Origin: Oreocharis arfaki
Taxonomy: Eukaryota; Chordata; Aves; Passeriformes; Paramythiidae
Length of the DNA stretch: 64,000 nt
Assembly (NCBI GenBank): GCA_013398015.1
Contig: VZRR01011619.1
Location: 62,001 to 126,000 of the forward strand
Direction of reading: 5' to 3'
The number at the start of each line of letters is the position of its first letter. Position 1 is the first letter of the stretch. Made by a program: the position numbers and the translations under genes. Positions 36,601 through 51,500 of the stretch are shown here, piece by piece. The notes under the pieces were generated by a model that saw only the letters and a list, made by a program, of their open reading frames with translations, was not told the DNA's origin and made no database searches.

Positions 36601-39600
36601 CTACTCAGTATTTTTTGAGGGACAAATATAGAAACATGCTATCTAAACTACAGTCCACTGCCCTAGAATAAGGCACACTACTCTGCATTGTTCTAGATAG
36701 ATAACTGAAGCAGACCATCTGTCTTATCTTTTAGGTTTTTACCTATACTGACAAAATATTCTGGAAATTACTTCACAGTGTAAGATGTCACATACACTTT
36801 CTCTTCGCATTAGACATGAAAACTAGAAAATAACAGAATAAACTGGCTGCCTAACAAGCTGCTAGTTTTGAGCCTGGACTGCAGGACTCTGGCTTTAAAT
36901 CACAGAAAAACAAAACAGGATGTAAAAAAACCCCCCAAAAACCCCTTGCAAACAGTAAGTTTAAATTGCAATTTCGCATATACAAAGATAATTTTGCATA
37001 TACATAGAAAATGATGATCTACGATTCTTATCAATTATGAGAAACAGCTTCAGCTCTATATTATACCTATTTTTTCATGTGAATTTACAGATTATTAAGA
37101 ATACTTTAAATTTAAAACTTAGCTTCAATTGTTTAGTATTCAGTATTATTCAAATTTGCACTCCTTAATGTTTAAGCATTCCAAAGCTATTGTTCAATAT
37201 CAAGAAAAAAACCAAACATACACTTTATATGATGTATAGCCAGATGGTGTAATTTAGTGATTAATATTTAGCTCTACATGCAGATGTAGTTAACATAAAT
37301 TATCAGAAACATGCAAATGGATTGAACTTTAATCCTTCCTATTTTTCTCACCAATCTGAACCACTTCGTGGCCTTACCATCCTCCCACAAAGCTCCACTT
37401 TGTCAAAAGAAAGTTAATCTGTATTTCCTCAGACTTAATAGCCACACTGGAACAAAAAGTGGACTGGTATTGGCAGACACATTTCAGAAGTGTGAAAGAC
37501 CAATAACTCATGAATAACAAGTCCGTACTAACAGTTTTAATGAGTGCTTTAATGGTTTAATGGATGGCACTTTAATAGGATTTCTAGTATTTTCATTCTG
37601 AAAGCTTGCCTTCAATAAAGCTGTCATTAATAAAGAAATGGATTTCTTCACAGCATAACTGTGTAGTATGGGTGCTTTGTGCAAAAGAAATAAAAATATT
37701 TGTAATACTATTATTTTCCTCCCATGCTTTGACAAATCTTTCAGCTAGTGTATTCTAAATGGCTGGCTGCTGAAACAAGTGTGATCTGTTAGTAGGAGAA
37801 GACTTGAGCAATATTTACTAATACAATGCACCAGCCATAAAATAGTTCATTGACTAATAATCATGGTAACCAAAATTTTCTGGTGGTAACCAAACCAGAA
37901 GAATTTCAAACAATCTCCCTCCAGTAACCTATGTACCTGCTCACGGCGCAGTTTTCCTTAACACCACTTAAACCAGAGGCAAATGTTCCCTGATGTCAGT
38001 CTTCCAAGACTATATCCTGGTTCAGCACTAAGGAAGGAAGGAATATGACAAAATGCCACCCCTCCTGGTATAAGCTGGCACATGCCTGCTTGCTCTGGAG
38101 CAGTGCTCTTCCAAGGGTCACTACGGCAGCAAATTAGGAGCCAGCAGTTTTAAGTTTGTGGAATGTGGGGATTGATATATACTGCATAGCTTTCCCAAGG
38201 AAGCATGTCCTGTAAAGCATTTCCAAGCACTGTAGGTACAGTGCTTGTGGCTTGCATTAAATCACTGAAGACCACTGCTCCACAGAGAAACCCAGCACCA
38301 GGTAGGCAAAGAAGAATGAAAAAGAAAAATCTGAGCACGTGTCAATGCAAACAGACTTAGCACAACTGGAGAAAGTGCCCAGCCATGCAGAGAAATGAAC
38401 AGTTTGACCCTCTTTTACCAATGTCAGCAACTGTGATGAGAATTTCATACCATAGCTGATGAATCTGTAATAGAGCGCTATTGCATTAGGCAGGAAACTT
38501 GCTAATAGAATGAGATTTACATACTGCATTACCAAAACGTGAATGCTAGATGCATGAACATTAATTCATGATCATGGCAATTTGCCAACTGGAATTATGT
38601 TTTTTTAATTAAGATGGAGAATTTCCCATTACACTGCAAAGGGTATAATTTTCAAGAATATGGGGGAAAACCTCCACATATGGCTAAAACTTCTTTTGAG
38701 CTCGGACATAAGTGTGCATCCTGGTCCTAAAACCAGTTAAAAATGCAGATGAGACATTTTCTCTTAACTCTCAAAGGAAAATTACCTAACTGTTCAAGAG
38801 TAGCAAGAAATACAAAAAGCTTTTTCCCAAAAGCTTTTGTAAACTCTTCTCAAGAAAAAAAAAGGTATTTCCTTCACAGTATCATGCTAATATTCCTATG
38901 AATAAATGAAATCAAGCAGAACCTGACTCCAGTGGAATCAAACAAGCTGTGTAAGCATATAACTAAAGAAAACTCAGAGAAGAAAATAAGCGTCACTTGA
39001 AAACATCCTTGAAGGAGAGTCTCCATTTCAAAATGCTATACAACCCTTAATTTTTTTGAATTATCATATTGGTTTGTATTTCTTTGCCACCAGTCTGAAA
39101 CATAATCTGTTTATTCCCTACCTGAAATTAAAATAGTTTGACCATGATATCATAACCAGTCGTAATGGAAATAATTTTGTGTTGAAAGTTGGGGATTACA
39201 GTCACTTTCAGGTTGAAGCTAAATATCAGGAGCAGATAAATACCTGAGGAATGGAAAAAACTTGCTTTGTCTAATTATTTTATGGTTAAAGCCTCCTGCT
39301 GTTTTGTTTTATATAGTGTATGAAATGCAGTAGGTCTTATAAACTAAACTTTTTAATTGTCTCACATGAGATACTGGTGCTACTTTAAATTGTCAACATA
39401 CTTTTCATCATATTTTTAAAGCACTGTCAACAGTCTTTATTTCAAGGAAAGATTAAAGGAGTGAAATTCTTCATTGATTCATCCATTTTTCTCAATAAGC
39501 CCCTAAAAATACTGCAAATTAATCCTTCTTAAAAGCCCCTGCAAAACTCAATTTGATCTATAATGATCTACACAGTTTGTCCTTGAACAATTTTTCTTGC

Positions 39601-39683
39601 TTCAGGAAGTAGATTATTTTTCTCTTTCTACACATATCACTGCTTTCAGTTGGGCAAAAGAAAACTGATATTTACTACAGTAT

Positions 39684-39962
39684 AGAATCACAGAATTATT
39701 AAGGTTGGAAAAGACTTCCCAGATCATTGAGTCCAACTTTTGACTGACCACCAGCACTCCAACCATAGCACTAAATGCCATGCCCAGTTGTTTCAACACT
39801 TCGAGTCATGGTGATTCCACCACCTCCCTCTGCTCCAATGCTTTCAGTAAAAATTCCTCCTCATGTCCAACGTGAACTTGAGGCCACTTCCTCTTGTCCT
39901 GCTGCTGGTTGCCTGGGAGAAGAGGCCAACCCCCACCTGGCTACACCTTTCTGTCAGGTAGT
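39684..39962 (-). mobile_element. CR1 LINE 3' end fragment
   Basis: The plus strand starts AGAATCACAGAATTATTAAG, then TTGGAAAAGACTTCCCAGAT and CATTGAGTCCAACTTTTGAC. This is the reverse complement of a CR1 3' end. It continues into the CCTCTTGTCCTGCTGCTGGTTGCC block of the CR1 carboxy-terminal coding region and stops near 39962. It is 5'-truncated, in the gene's orientation and degenerate. Confidence 0.9.
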
Positions 39963-42500
39963 TATTTGACTAATTAAACTCTCTGTGAAATTCTCTTGGC
40001 AAAATAACATTAGGTTTCAGACCAAAATGCTGCATCCTAATATGTAACACCAGCTTTCTTTTATTTGATTAATTATATAAGCATAAACAAATGCTGTTTT
40101 CCCAATGCAGCATTCACAGCACAAAGGAAGGAGATAATACACCACTCTGAATCTTGACTAGCAGGACTTCAGATTCCTGCACTATGTCTTTAAAATTCTC
40201 TACCATAACTATACTGCTGGCTCAGATACTACCCTTGGTGAAACTAAGCACCAAGCAACCTATGTGAATGCAACACCATATGTGCCATTAATAAGAAGAC
40301 AACTTTTCATCGTTCACTGACTACGCTAATTGTTTCTCAATAAATGGAGCACATCCTATGAAAGTAAAGTTAGAAAATACCAATAAATGATGTTTGTAAT
40401 ATTAGAAAGAGGAAACTATTATAAGGAAAAAGAACAAACCCATATTTTTGCTGAGAAAAAAATTGATTTTTGCACATGAGTCACTATTATCTACAATCAT
40501 ATGGCAGTTAAGTGTAGCTGTTTCTTTGATAGAGATTGATTCAGTGGATTATCTGTTCTTCCTGGACTTCCAAAATGTATAAATTGATAATAAGTTTTAT
40601 ATATGCTTCTACTAAACAAGATTTACTGTGTTTTAGTACCCAGTGTTTATGTTGTTGCAGCTTGAGATACAAAAAGAGAAATATAACATATTTAGTAAAC
40701 GGTGTTCCCATCACAAATCCTACCAACTGATTCTGAAAAGCTACAGTGAAAAAAAAATCAAAATGCATCTTCATGTTTTCCAACACTCAGTGTTAAAGCA
40801 AAAGACTGGCTGCAATTTACAGAATGAAACCTGATGAGAGAAAACATTAAATTATATACAACTTCTTGTAACATTTGTTAACCAGTGCATATATACACAT
40901 TCACCTTAAATCATGCAGTAACACACAGAGTCTGAAAGTGTAATTTTTGTGTTGCTGTGACAGATTCTCATGCAAAAATAGATGAATACTAATCTACTTC
41001 CTTAATGGTGTAAAGCTATACGTACAGACCTCAGATACGAAATGTTAAATTATTTTACATAAGTCTCAGAAATCTGCTTTGGAGGAATAGATTTTCTGTT
41101 CTCTCTTATAGGAGAAAATTACTTTACAAACACATGAGAGAGAAGGAAGAACATTACTGTTTTTTTCAGTTTATCTCCATGACCACTTTTTATTTTTCTA
41201 TTCTGAAGTCTCAGATAAGAAGGAGATACAATATAAAGGTCAGTTTCTTACAAACACAGATTTTTGCTTAGCAGCTGTCAAGTCCATATGGACCCTTGCA
41301 CTACATAAAAATCCCACTGAAATTTCCAAAGTCAGCAAAAGCTTCACAATAATCAGCTGGGGTCAATCCTGTCTTTAAGTTAGAGAACAGAAAAGAACTG
41401 TGTGACATTAATTATATGATATGTGATGTTGACAGGGTAAACCAACATTTTGTTTAGGCTTGGGGATTGCGAGCTAACAAAAAACTAATGAAGGATTATG
41501 AAAAAATTATTTTGAAGCAGAAATGAACCTTATTGAGAAGGAGCACTATCTATGTTAACACTACAGAAACACCTTGTGCAACACGTGAATTTTAAGTTTG
41601 TTTGAATCTTGCCACCGTCCTAATCCTCCAGGCTTGGCTCCTGTTGTCCCATAAAACCTGGTATTCAAGGTAAACTTGTGAAAGAAGCACAACGGAAGAA
41701 ATCTCTATTGTTCTGCTCATATGCTGTAAGAGCTGGAATAGGAAATGCCCCGGAGAAGACACTGTGGAATAGTTTCTGAAGACCTGAAGAACTAAGAACT
41801 CATCCAGTTGATGACATTCAACCTTAGAAAACATTACACAGCCAGAGGGTGTTCTACACTGGAGAATACACTCCCCATAGCAGATCATAGCAATGAAGCA
41901 ATTCCACTCTTTTCCTTCCTTAATTTTTTTTCCTCTGAGGATATACATTTTATACCATGCGTACTACCACTTACTTTTTCGCAATACCTCTTTCCCAACT
42001 TACCACATTACCTTGAATATTACTTAGTGAACCAGAGTGCAGAGAGATGTAGCTTGTACTTATTTCTTTAATGGCAATTTCAGGTTCTTTTTCAATTAAA
42101 TTTCACATGGCATGAAAGCAACACATTCTCAGGAAAATAAAAAAAAAGGGAAAATATCCAACACCACAAAAAATTTTGCACCAGAAATACCCTGTAAACA
42201 CCCTGTTTGTGAAGCTTTGTGTCAGGTGAATGGAGAATACTAGGTTCACTTTAGGATTATTTGAAGAAAGCAATCCTGTCTTGTCTCATGGTCCAGGTCT
42301 GCAGCAAAATTTTCTTTCACCTTCACAGAAGTGCAAGGAGGTTATAGGGCTTCATTAGAAAAAGGTGCCAGAGGGTGTAACTCAGTAAAGGAGACTCTGT
42401 CTAGTTTTGAAGAGACAGGGAGGTTTGTCTGTCTGAAGAGAAAGTGGAAACAGGCAAGGAAGTGATACTCTTCCAAAAGGAAAAAAACAAACTTGTATTG

Positions 42501-42529
42501 ACTTTTGATCAGAAATTCTGATCAAAAGT
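42501..42529 (+). repeat. 29-bp near-perfect palindrome (14-bp arms, 1-nt centre)
   Basis: ACTTTTGATCAGAA, a single A, then the exact reverse complement TTCTGATCAAAAGT. It could form a cruciform or a very tight RNA hairpin. No transposon ends are visible around it. Confidence 0.96.
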
Positions 42530-45484
42530 AAGTGGATGGAACACGAGCAAGGATGGAAGAGGAACAAGTATTCAGGCACTTCTGAACAGTTGAAAAGGGT
42601 GCTTAGAAAATGAAAAGATGTGTTTGTGTGGTGAAACTAGTAATTCTTTTGAAGTGGCAACCAAAGTGATTGTGCTAAAAAAAATAATTTAAACATCCTT
42701 TTGAAACGGAGCTAACTTCCAGACAGAAGGAACAGAATTCAGAGTTTATCAGAAAACCATCAAAATATATTTTATTTTATGGTATCAAAAAATTGTCATA
42801 ACAGTTACTGTATACTATCAATATATCTTTGAAGAGTTTTACTCATGCAATGCAAGCAATTCCATAAAAAGTGAAATAAAATAATTGACTGCCAAGGAAG
42901 AAAGGGCATTAAAAAAAAAAAAATCATCAGTCGTAATTGATGAAAACGGTTTGCTTCCCTAGACAGGAATTAACTGGAGGATTTTGTGGGTATCAGTAAA
43001 GGTCAGTAGTTTCCTGACCACGGCATGTTTGCATGTTACACCTTGAAATTTTGAATATGAGAAGTATCTCTTTTTCCTTCTGTCTCACCAGTTCTAGCAT
43101 TATTTGGAGTGATAATAACTGAACTGTTACCATCTGTACCTCTTTCTGCCTTGCAATCAGATTGAAAAAGGGATTGTTTAAGGTATGTTAGTGAGAACTG
43201 CTGCTAAAGTAGAAGGTCCCAATCCCTGTCCACAAATATAGCCACCACTTCCCTTTGCTGGCACAAGAGCTTAAGCAGACATGTGGTGAGCTAGCTCAGG
43301 GAACTGATCCAACTGAAAACAGCAAAGAAAAATAAAACAATTAGTTTTCAGCTGAATCTATTTCCTGAGATAATCCTTGAACAGCTGCACATGTGCTAGT
43401 GCCAGGACTGGCACAAGAGAGACACCAGGAATGCAGAGCCAAGACACGGAGATGACTTACAGTGATCATTAAACTGCAGCTTTAATCCACTGCCTAGCCT
43501 ACACCATGAAACCAAATAGAAGTACTTTTCACTAATTCTATTTCAAAATGGACTAGATGGAAACGAAGTGGTATCTCTGAAGTTGTAATTTCAAAGATAA
43601 ATGTTGAACCTTCTTGGGCAAAACAAAAGAAGTGAAACTTGATGTTGACCCACAGTTGCCCATATTTTAATCTTGAATGTCTGACCACTCTGCTCCAGAT
43701 GATATATTTCGTAAAGGAATAAAAAAGGAATTAAAAAAAATAAGAAAAATGAAAGAAAAAAAACCAAATGTGAAAGTTGTCCTGTTTACACAGACTAGAG
43801 AAACTTCTGCAGTGACAGATACTAAAAACTTAATGATTTAATGTATCTTTCAATATTGGTTATTATATATTATTAAAATTGCACTCTCAAGATGATTTTA
43901 ATTACTTAAGTAAGAAAGAGATAATAACCATATATCCATACCATATTTGAGACGTAATACAGCTGAACTGCTTATCTGTATACAAACTACACTACATTAT
44001 ATGACTTGTAAATGACTTGGAATTTCCTACACAGAAAAAAACCAATTAATTTGCTCATAGTACAACAGGAAATTGTTTTAAAATTTGTACCAAGTGCTAT
44101 CTTTTATTATGATGAACATTCTGCTATATAAATTTCCCTGTCTGATTATTTACATGATTCATACTTAAGAACACAGGGTTTACACACAGAAAATTGAAAA
44201 GGTTCTCCACATTTTTTGTGATTGCAACAGTAAACAGCAATCTTAAGTTGCTCTTCAAACAAATTTATTTCCAGGAATTGTTGGAACTATATTTTCCTTT
44301 TAATATCTAATGAGATTACTTGTTAAAGCAGTCTTGAGGACTTTCTGAATAGTGCATTCAGTTAAATTATAAACAATTGTAGTTCTCTATCATAGCACTT
44401 AGTATTAATTTTTACCGTCTTCCGTCAAGACTTTTAAAATACACTGGAAACGAATAGGGTTTCTGTACCATGCAGTATCATGTTACTATGAAACTAAGAT
44501 ATGAAAGTTGTCTTGAGTGTCTCTTACTGCACTGCCAATGTCCACATGAACCTTCAAATGCAACTAATGTGCAGTCCTTAAAAAAATAAGAGCAACACAG
44601 GCTTTTACTCCACCATGCTAACAAAGTGTTGGAGGGTTTTAAGCAAGGATTAGTGACACAAAAGACTATGAAGAAAATACTGTGTCAGTGATCCCTCTGG
44701 GAGCTGTTAATCCTTGGATCAGTGACATGATCACCTATAGCTGATATAAAGAAGCACTTCTTTACCGATGGTTCAGTGCATACTTGATCCACATATTTTT
44801 GACATAGATAATATTTTGGCATTAAACAAACAGCTATAATTTACTGGGTTTAACTATGTCCCTTTAGCCACAAATTGCTGACCTGAGAGGCTGTTACTCT
44901 CCACTACAGCAATACCTATATACACCACGGGTTACTGACAAGGTGGCTTGTAAATGATAACTCTCTTCCAGTTAAATTCTTTCATGCTCTTCTAGGCCAT
45001 CATTCACAATTTATCAAAGTGGTATTGTTGACGGGGAAAATACAATGTCTTGAGACTGGTACATTAGAAGAGACACCAAGCACTTGCAAATCCTTTTATC
45101 TCATGCAAAATTAAAGCAGTGGACAGAAGCTTCTTTGGAGCTTTGGCTGTACGTGTCCTGTCAACATGACATTGGAGATTTTAAAAATAATCTAAGCATC
45201 TTTAAACTGCAGGAAAGATAGATATTTGTGTATATTAAAACAAGAAAGTGCTGTATCATTCACACACTACTTTGTGTCTATGGAATCTGCCTGACATGTA
45301 TCCTTATAAAAAGAGAACAGGATTTTCTGAGCAAAGGAGCCACGTCACCAACGTAGTAATTTTACACAGCTTTTTTTTCATGGTTTTAATATCATACAAA
45401 CCTGGCACCATATCAGAGAGAAGTCTTGTGAAAAAGCAAGCACAACATTTTGAACTTGAGTAGTAAAGAAGTGGGGAATATTAC

Positions 45485-45582
45485 CTCATACTCCTGTGAG
45501 AACTTCAAATTGTCATTTGCTTTCAATCTTTCAATGTGATCTGCAAGTTCCAAGATAGGTATTGGCGGGTGACTGGCCATAC
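45485..45582 (-). CDS. PTPRD: PTPRD exon: D1 wedge segment
   Basis: Internal exon of 98 nt: two bases (GT) completing a Gly codon, then 32 full codons, ending in phase 0. The acceptor is TTCAACAG and the donor TATGAG|GTAATA. The peptide runs MASHPPIPILELADHI, ERLKAND, then NLKFSQEYE. It forms the helix-turn-helix wedge that precedes the catalytic core in receptor phosphatases. The LADHIERLKAND part is near invariant in LAR-family members, and the MASHPPIPILEL opening is of PTPRD type. The intron on each side exceeds 10 kb, so this small exon is isolated. No frameshift or stop is present. Confidence 0.95.
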
Positions 45583-48500
45583 CTGTTGAACAAGAAAGAA
45601 GAACAAAATTTAAAGTAAACAACAGTGATGGCATTGCTCTAAAATTTAGAAAATGCAGTAGTTAGAATGTGTAGAAATGTGTAAGTAGTAAAGATGTCAT
45701 ATGTGAGAGAAGCAGGCAAATAGTTTGGTTACTCAAAGCAGGACATGCTCTGGATAGATGAGCTCTGAAGCCAAATTAAAAGAAGTCACCAAGCTTATTC
45801 CCAAAGCTAACACTCCTAGTGTAGAGGAAAGAGTTACTGTCATATGAGTCAATGAGTTTAGCTAGGCATGGAAAAATGGGACAGTTAGACCTGATGTCGA
45901 CCTCTGCTTTGAGTAATGACTCTTAATGTCATTTCAAACTCCTTCTCCCGCAATGCATGAAATGAAAACTCTATTGAATTAGATGAGGAAATGTGAGCTG
46001 AGAAACAGACACTAAAAGAGCCCTAAAGGGGAAACAATAGTGTTTTGACAGGAAACAAAGTGACTTATGCATAATCAAGAAAAACGAACTTGAATAATGA
46101 AGGTTACCAGGGTAACCAGAGACACCTGAACCTGCAAAGGAAATGGCAAAAACCAAAAAGAAACCAAAACCAACATAAAACTAACTTATAAAATAAAGCA
46201 TAAAAATGAAATGGAAAGCTTGAATATTAATTATAATAATAATGCATCAAGGTATAGAAGACTGACTGCATACTCTAAATTAGAAATACTTAAATATTTC
46301 ACGGAGTTCTGAGGTGACTGACATGCAACTATGAATGACTAGAACAACATGCATCACTGCTTTTAGACAACAGTCACTGAAGACAACATCGGACATAAGA
46401 CAATTAGAACTTCAAAAATGTTTTCACTAGTAGCAGATTGTAGAGGCAGGGGTTGTACAGTTTGGCTGGACACACATGCTGACTGCACTAGTACCTTAAA
46501 ATATGCTTAATCTGAAACCCCATTTATCAACCCCTAAAAGTACCTACAATCTACTTCAGGTGTAAACATCTTTGTCCACTGATGAAGATACTAAGTGAAA
46601 AAGAAGAAGAAGAGCTTGGAATTGGAAGTACAGATGGGTGTGTAAGGGAGTACAGGACAGCAAGGCAAAAAAAAAAAGACAGAAAAGATGTGGGGTCAAC
46701 TAGAACAATCTGCCAGCTTAAGATTTGACAGGCAAAATTTTGTGAACATATTTATTTCAAGCTATTAGTCTTCATGAGCCCCCTCCAAAATGCTTACATT
46801 CTTCTCTTCATACTTTATACTATCACACCTAAAATGAAAGTGAGGTTTCAACATCTTAGGGAAGAAATCAGAGCTGGCAAGAAAAAGTTAAGCTAGTGAA
46901 CCCCAGGATCTCTTGAAATTACAAAGAGAAAACACTGATGACTCAAGGGGGCTCAAGCTGGAAGGCATGTTGCACAATGCAGTTTGCTTTGTCACCATGA
47001 CTTTCAAGAGCATGCCTAAGATAGTTGACTTGCATTTCCTCTAAACATAGCTGAAAATGACCATGTGGCTACAACACAGTCACACTGTAGCATGTGTTTT
47101 AATTATTTTAATTTTGTTTTTAATTCTTGTTTTCTTTTGGATTCTTTGACATTTCAAGCATCATAATAGACTCCAAAATAATGTCCAGCAGCACTGGCCC
47201 TAATTCTTGTGACCCTATACATATATATTTTATGGAATCTTCATAGCACGTCTGTGGTGGTAAGACATTAAGGCAAGTTGTCAGTCACTAACAAAGCAGA
47301 ATATTCAGATCAGTGGGGAGATTCCTTAAAAATTTCAATTAAAAAATTAGTCTCTAAGTACTAATTTATTTGATGCAGCTCTGCTTCTCTCCCATTTTCT
47401 TAAAAATTTTACTTAGGACTTGGCTACTGTCAAAATGAGTGTGGGTGACAGTCACCTAGTAATTACACTGATTGATCCAGATCAAGCACCCCTATGGAAA
47501 ATATGTGAGTGAAAAGGCACAAGAGAACTCTAGATTGATCCAGAAATGGAGGTGGACTGATGTACATCTAAAACAGTGCTTGAACAGAGAAAATAATAGA
47601 GACAAAGATGTTTAGACCTTTTCGAGCGAATCGTGGGAGAGAGTTATTATCATATAAGGACTGAGTGGTAGTTTGGCTAGAGAGGGAGGACACAGAGCCA
47701 ATCAGGGAGGCGTAGGGGACTGAATTACTGCTCAAAGCTGTAAAAAGTAAAAGCCAATCGGAAATGGGAAACAAATTAGTAACAGCAGTAGACCATCATA
47801 ATCAATCAATCTTGTACATACAGGCACTTCAGACATGCACAAAACAGCGTCTGGTAACTCAACTAAGATGTTTAAAGGTGCAGTTCCCCTACTGTAAACA
47901 CAAAGGACATAAACCCAGTGAGTATGAGACTCTCTCATCGCGCAATGAACCTGACTAAATCACCAGCATCAGGAACACAAATCATAATAATTAATTTACG
48001 GTGAAGGAATATTTTTTTAAAGATGCTGAACACACATTCTTTTTTAAAATTATTTTTGTTTATATGCTTCTCTATATGCCACTTGACAAATCCAAGGGGA
48101 GATTTCTTATCAAACACTTTGTGCCAATATGAAATTTGAAGGCAAATTTTTCTAAGGCAAAAAGAGGAACCACTTACAACTTCAGAAAATGAAAAATTTT
48201 GACTGCATATAAACCCTTCCTCTGTGACTCATTTTCAGCAATTACACTTTGAATAAATTTCCTCAAATAATATTTGGCAGTTAACTTACGAAGTAATTGC
48301 ATTTGGTCTATTTTCATAATTTAATATATAAAATGTGCTCTACTGATATGATAGAAGTAGCTATTTTTTAAAAGAACTGCTGGAGGACTTTTGTTATGTA
48401 ATCAGTCTGTGAATCATAACAGAATATGCTATGAATGAACATTTAAGATGTCATCACACCTCATGCAAAAGCATGAGGCTCCTATTGAGCTCATAGAACT

Positions 48501-51500
48501 TGACTCAAAAGATCCCACTTAAAATCCCACTTAATAAGTGCTAAACGCACTTCTTTTTGTGGCTACAAATAATCAAATACACTTATTTGATGACACACTC
48601 CCACATCAATCAACATATATCATGACAACACAAAAACTTAAAGACAAAATACAGCTAAATTACAACATATCCTGTGACATGCTAAAAAGTCAAAAGAAAT
48701 ACCATGCTGAAAACATGCTTCCAAAATCTCTTTTAAATAGGGTATCTCTTTTCTTTTTAAAAAAAGAGATAAAAACACCTAGAAACTCAAAGAAAAGAAA
48801 ACCCCCAAAATCACCACATGCAAAACACAGTTGAAATTGTACCCATTAAAAAAATTTATTTCCAGATTTGGTAGAAGGTTGCCAAATGTAATTAATCTTA
48901 TGCAGCCTAGTAGAAACCCCTTTACATGAATTAAATAACAACCTATGGTTTGATTGCAGTGTAGAATTATCTTCTGGTTAATCTGTGGTAAATACATGAC
49001 TAAGGAACATGAAATACCATTTGTGCCACAATTTCAAGGAAAAACTAAGAGAGCAAGGTCAGAATTCATCTGCATATTAACAGACATTAAACCTGTTAAT
49101 TATATTCCTTAATCCCAGCTAATCAGGTGGGTGTTTTAGGCTTGTCATTAGTGCGTTAAATTAGGATTTTGTTTGTTGTCAGGGTTTTATGATAAGGGCT
49201 TTTAGAAACATTTATGGAACACACATTTATTTACTAATTTGGAACTGCATGTTGACATACCCACAATAAACCAGAATAAAGTTAGAAATTAAACAAAGAG
49301 CAAATCTGCTAGTGTACAGACTACAATCTACATAAAGTGAAAATGTGACACATGATTGTCACAGAAATTTCTTTGGGAAATGAGTGGTACTTTAGGTCCA
49401 CATCGAATTAACTGTCTGTGACTTTAAAAACTCCTCATTCTTATTAAATAACACAGAACACTCTTCTACATACCAATCTATGTTGATTAAGATAGCCCTT
49501 TATAGAAAAAGAAGGAATCAGTAACAGTGGTTGTTCAGACTTATCCTTATCGAAAAGATAGAAAAAAATAGATACTTAAAATTCAGACACGGGAAATGGA
49601 ATAAAGTAAGGATGACCTTGATTCATTACGAATTCAGCATTCATGAAAATTTATCAAGAATGCCTTTAGTACATGACAAAAAAATTACTGTTACTTTAAA
49701 ATTTCTTTTTCCCAGAGTCACAGCTAGGCCAGAGCATGAAATTACAAAGATAAATTTACAAGACAATCTCTAGAGAAATATATCATTCTGCAACAGCTAT
49801 TCTAAAATAATTGCAGATGCATATATAATACTCCAAAATTATGTCACTTTTATTCCAGAAGATTTTATGTTCTTCAGAACTTGATCAATTATTCTGGAAT
49901 GAAAACAGTTTCTGTTTTTCTGTGTCACAGACTGAGCTCTAACAAGGAGCCTTAGGATCTCCATAGACTCGTAGCAGAAGCACCACTTCTGAGTGATGTG
50001 TAAAAGTCACCTATAGTGAGAAAAGGGAAAACTTAATTTTGAGATCCTGATATAAAAATGTTAAATACAATAAGAGGTCGCAAAAACTACGGACTAAAAT
50101 CCAGGGGAGGAAAAAAGGGATAACTCTTGTGAAGAGAAGAAGTTTCAACTTCATCTCCTGGCTAAGCAGATTTTGGGTTTCTCTACGTTTGACAGCAATG
50201 AAGTGGGATATCAGAGTAGTGTCATTTGCATCTGAAGCCTGTACCTCTTTTAGGTGCCTAAATCCTCCATCTGAGACATGTTCATATGAAGAGCTATATG
50301 TATGATGGCTCATTATGAGAAAGCATTTTGGCCAGTTTCTGCCACGAAGACAAAGCAGAGTATTTCCTGTGCAAAGCAGGTGACTAAATCCAGACATCCC
50401 TTTTCCCACCTTTGTTTTTATTTGCACCCTTTTCCTCTGTACATGTTTTATACTTTTTCTGCATGGACATAAGTTTTTGGAAAATCCTTAGCAACTCAGG
50501 GAATAAGTGTTTAGTGAGCACTTATCTAATTAAAAAAAAAAAAGGTCTTTAACTTAGAGCTGTAATAACTCTATTTATTTTTCTTGTATTTCAAAGCATC
50601 TTATTTAGTTCATAAGATATAATGAGATAATTGTTTAATTGGCACCCAATTACAAAAATTACTTATAAGTGTGACACATTTTATAGTTAAATGAGGATAA
50701 AAAAATCAGTCACTTTTGAGGCATGACTTAATTTATTTCTCTGGCTGACTGGCAGATTGAAGTCTGCCTGAGCCTTGGATCTCTCAGAACCCACTCAAGC
50801 TACTTAATTTCAGTTAATTTTCCTCTGCAAAACTGGGCTGCTTTATTTGATGAAACCTTTTGTGAGGTTTAATTATTACCTCTTCTTTACCTTAACTTTC
50901 CCATGTGGCATAGAGACTTCTAAAATTTGTGCACCAGGTTAATGATTTTAATCCTGTGTTTCACAGGAAACTTATAGAATGGTAAGAATGTGATAGACTT
51001 TTCCTCAGTTATTCCAGTTATGGAAGAATAACAGACTTAAAAATGAAATCCTGCTGAGATTGGGTATTTTCATGTTTACTCAAAAAGAACTTGGCACTGC
51101 TGTGACCCACTCACTGGCATATGGGCTTATCTAACACATACACATTTTTGGATAACACACAGAGACATGGGATCTTGTTCTCAGATACAGAACAGTGGGC
51201 TATTCCAAACGCCAAGGCAAAATGTGAAATTTATCTATGGAGTTACTTCATGCAATGGGGAGTGAAGCCAGAAACGAATTTGATCCTTCCTGAACAAGGT
51301 AAGATGGGAAACTCTTTAGGTTAAGGCTCTTTAGGTCTCTTCAGATTATTGAAGAATGTAGCTCTTTAATGACACGACAATAAAAAGTGAAAGGAAAGCA
51401 GGACATTTCCTGTGCTGGTAGTTTTGACTATGAAATTTTATGACATCTTCATGCTGAATTGACAATTTTATGACCAGTACATCATATTTATGCCAAAATG

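Larger units (their letters stand above)
33661..45484 (-). other. PTPRD: PTPRD intron, 11.8 kb
   Basis: AT-rich intron holding one CR1 3' end (39684-39962) and a 29-bp near-perfect palindrome (42501-42529). A moderately GC-rich stretch at about 43180-43450 looks repeat-like, but I cannot assign it. Nothing else is recognisable. Confidence 0.92.

Noticed and set aside
43180..43460. Possible interspersed repeat
   Set aside because: It has the feel of a repeat (GCACAAGAG duplicated, CAGCTGCACATGTGC), but I cannot name a family or define ends; needs a copy-number search.
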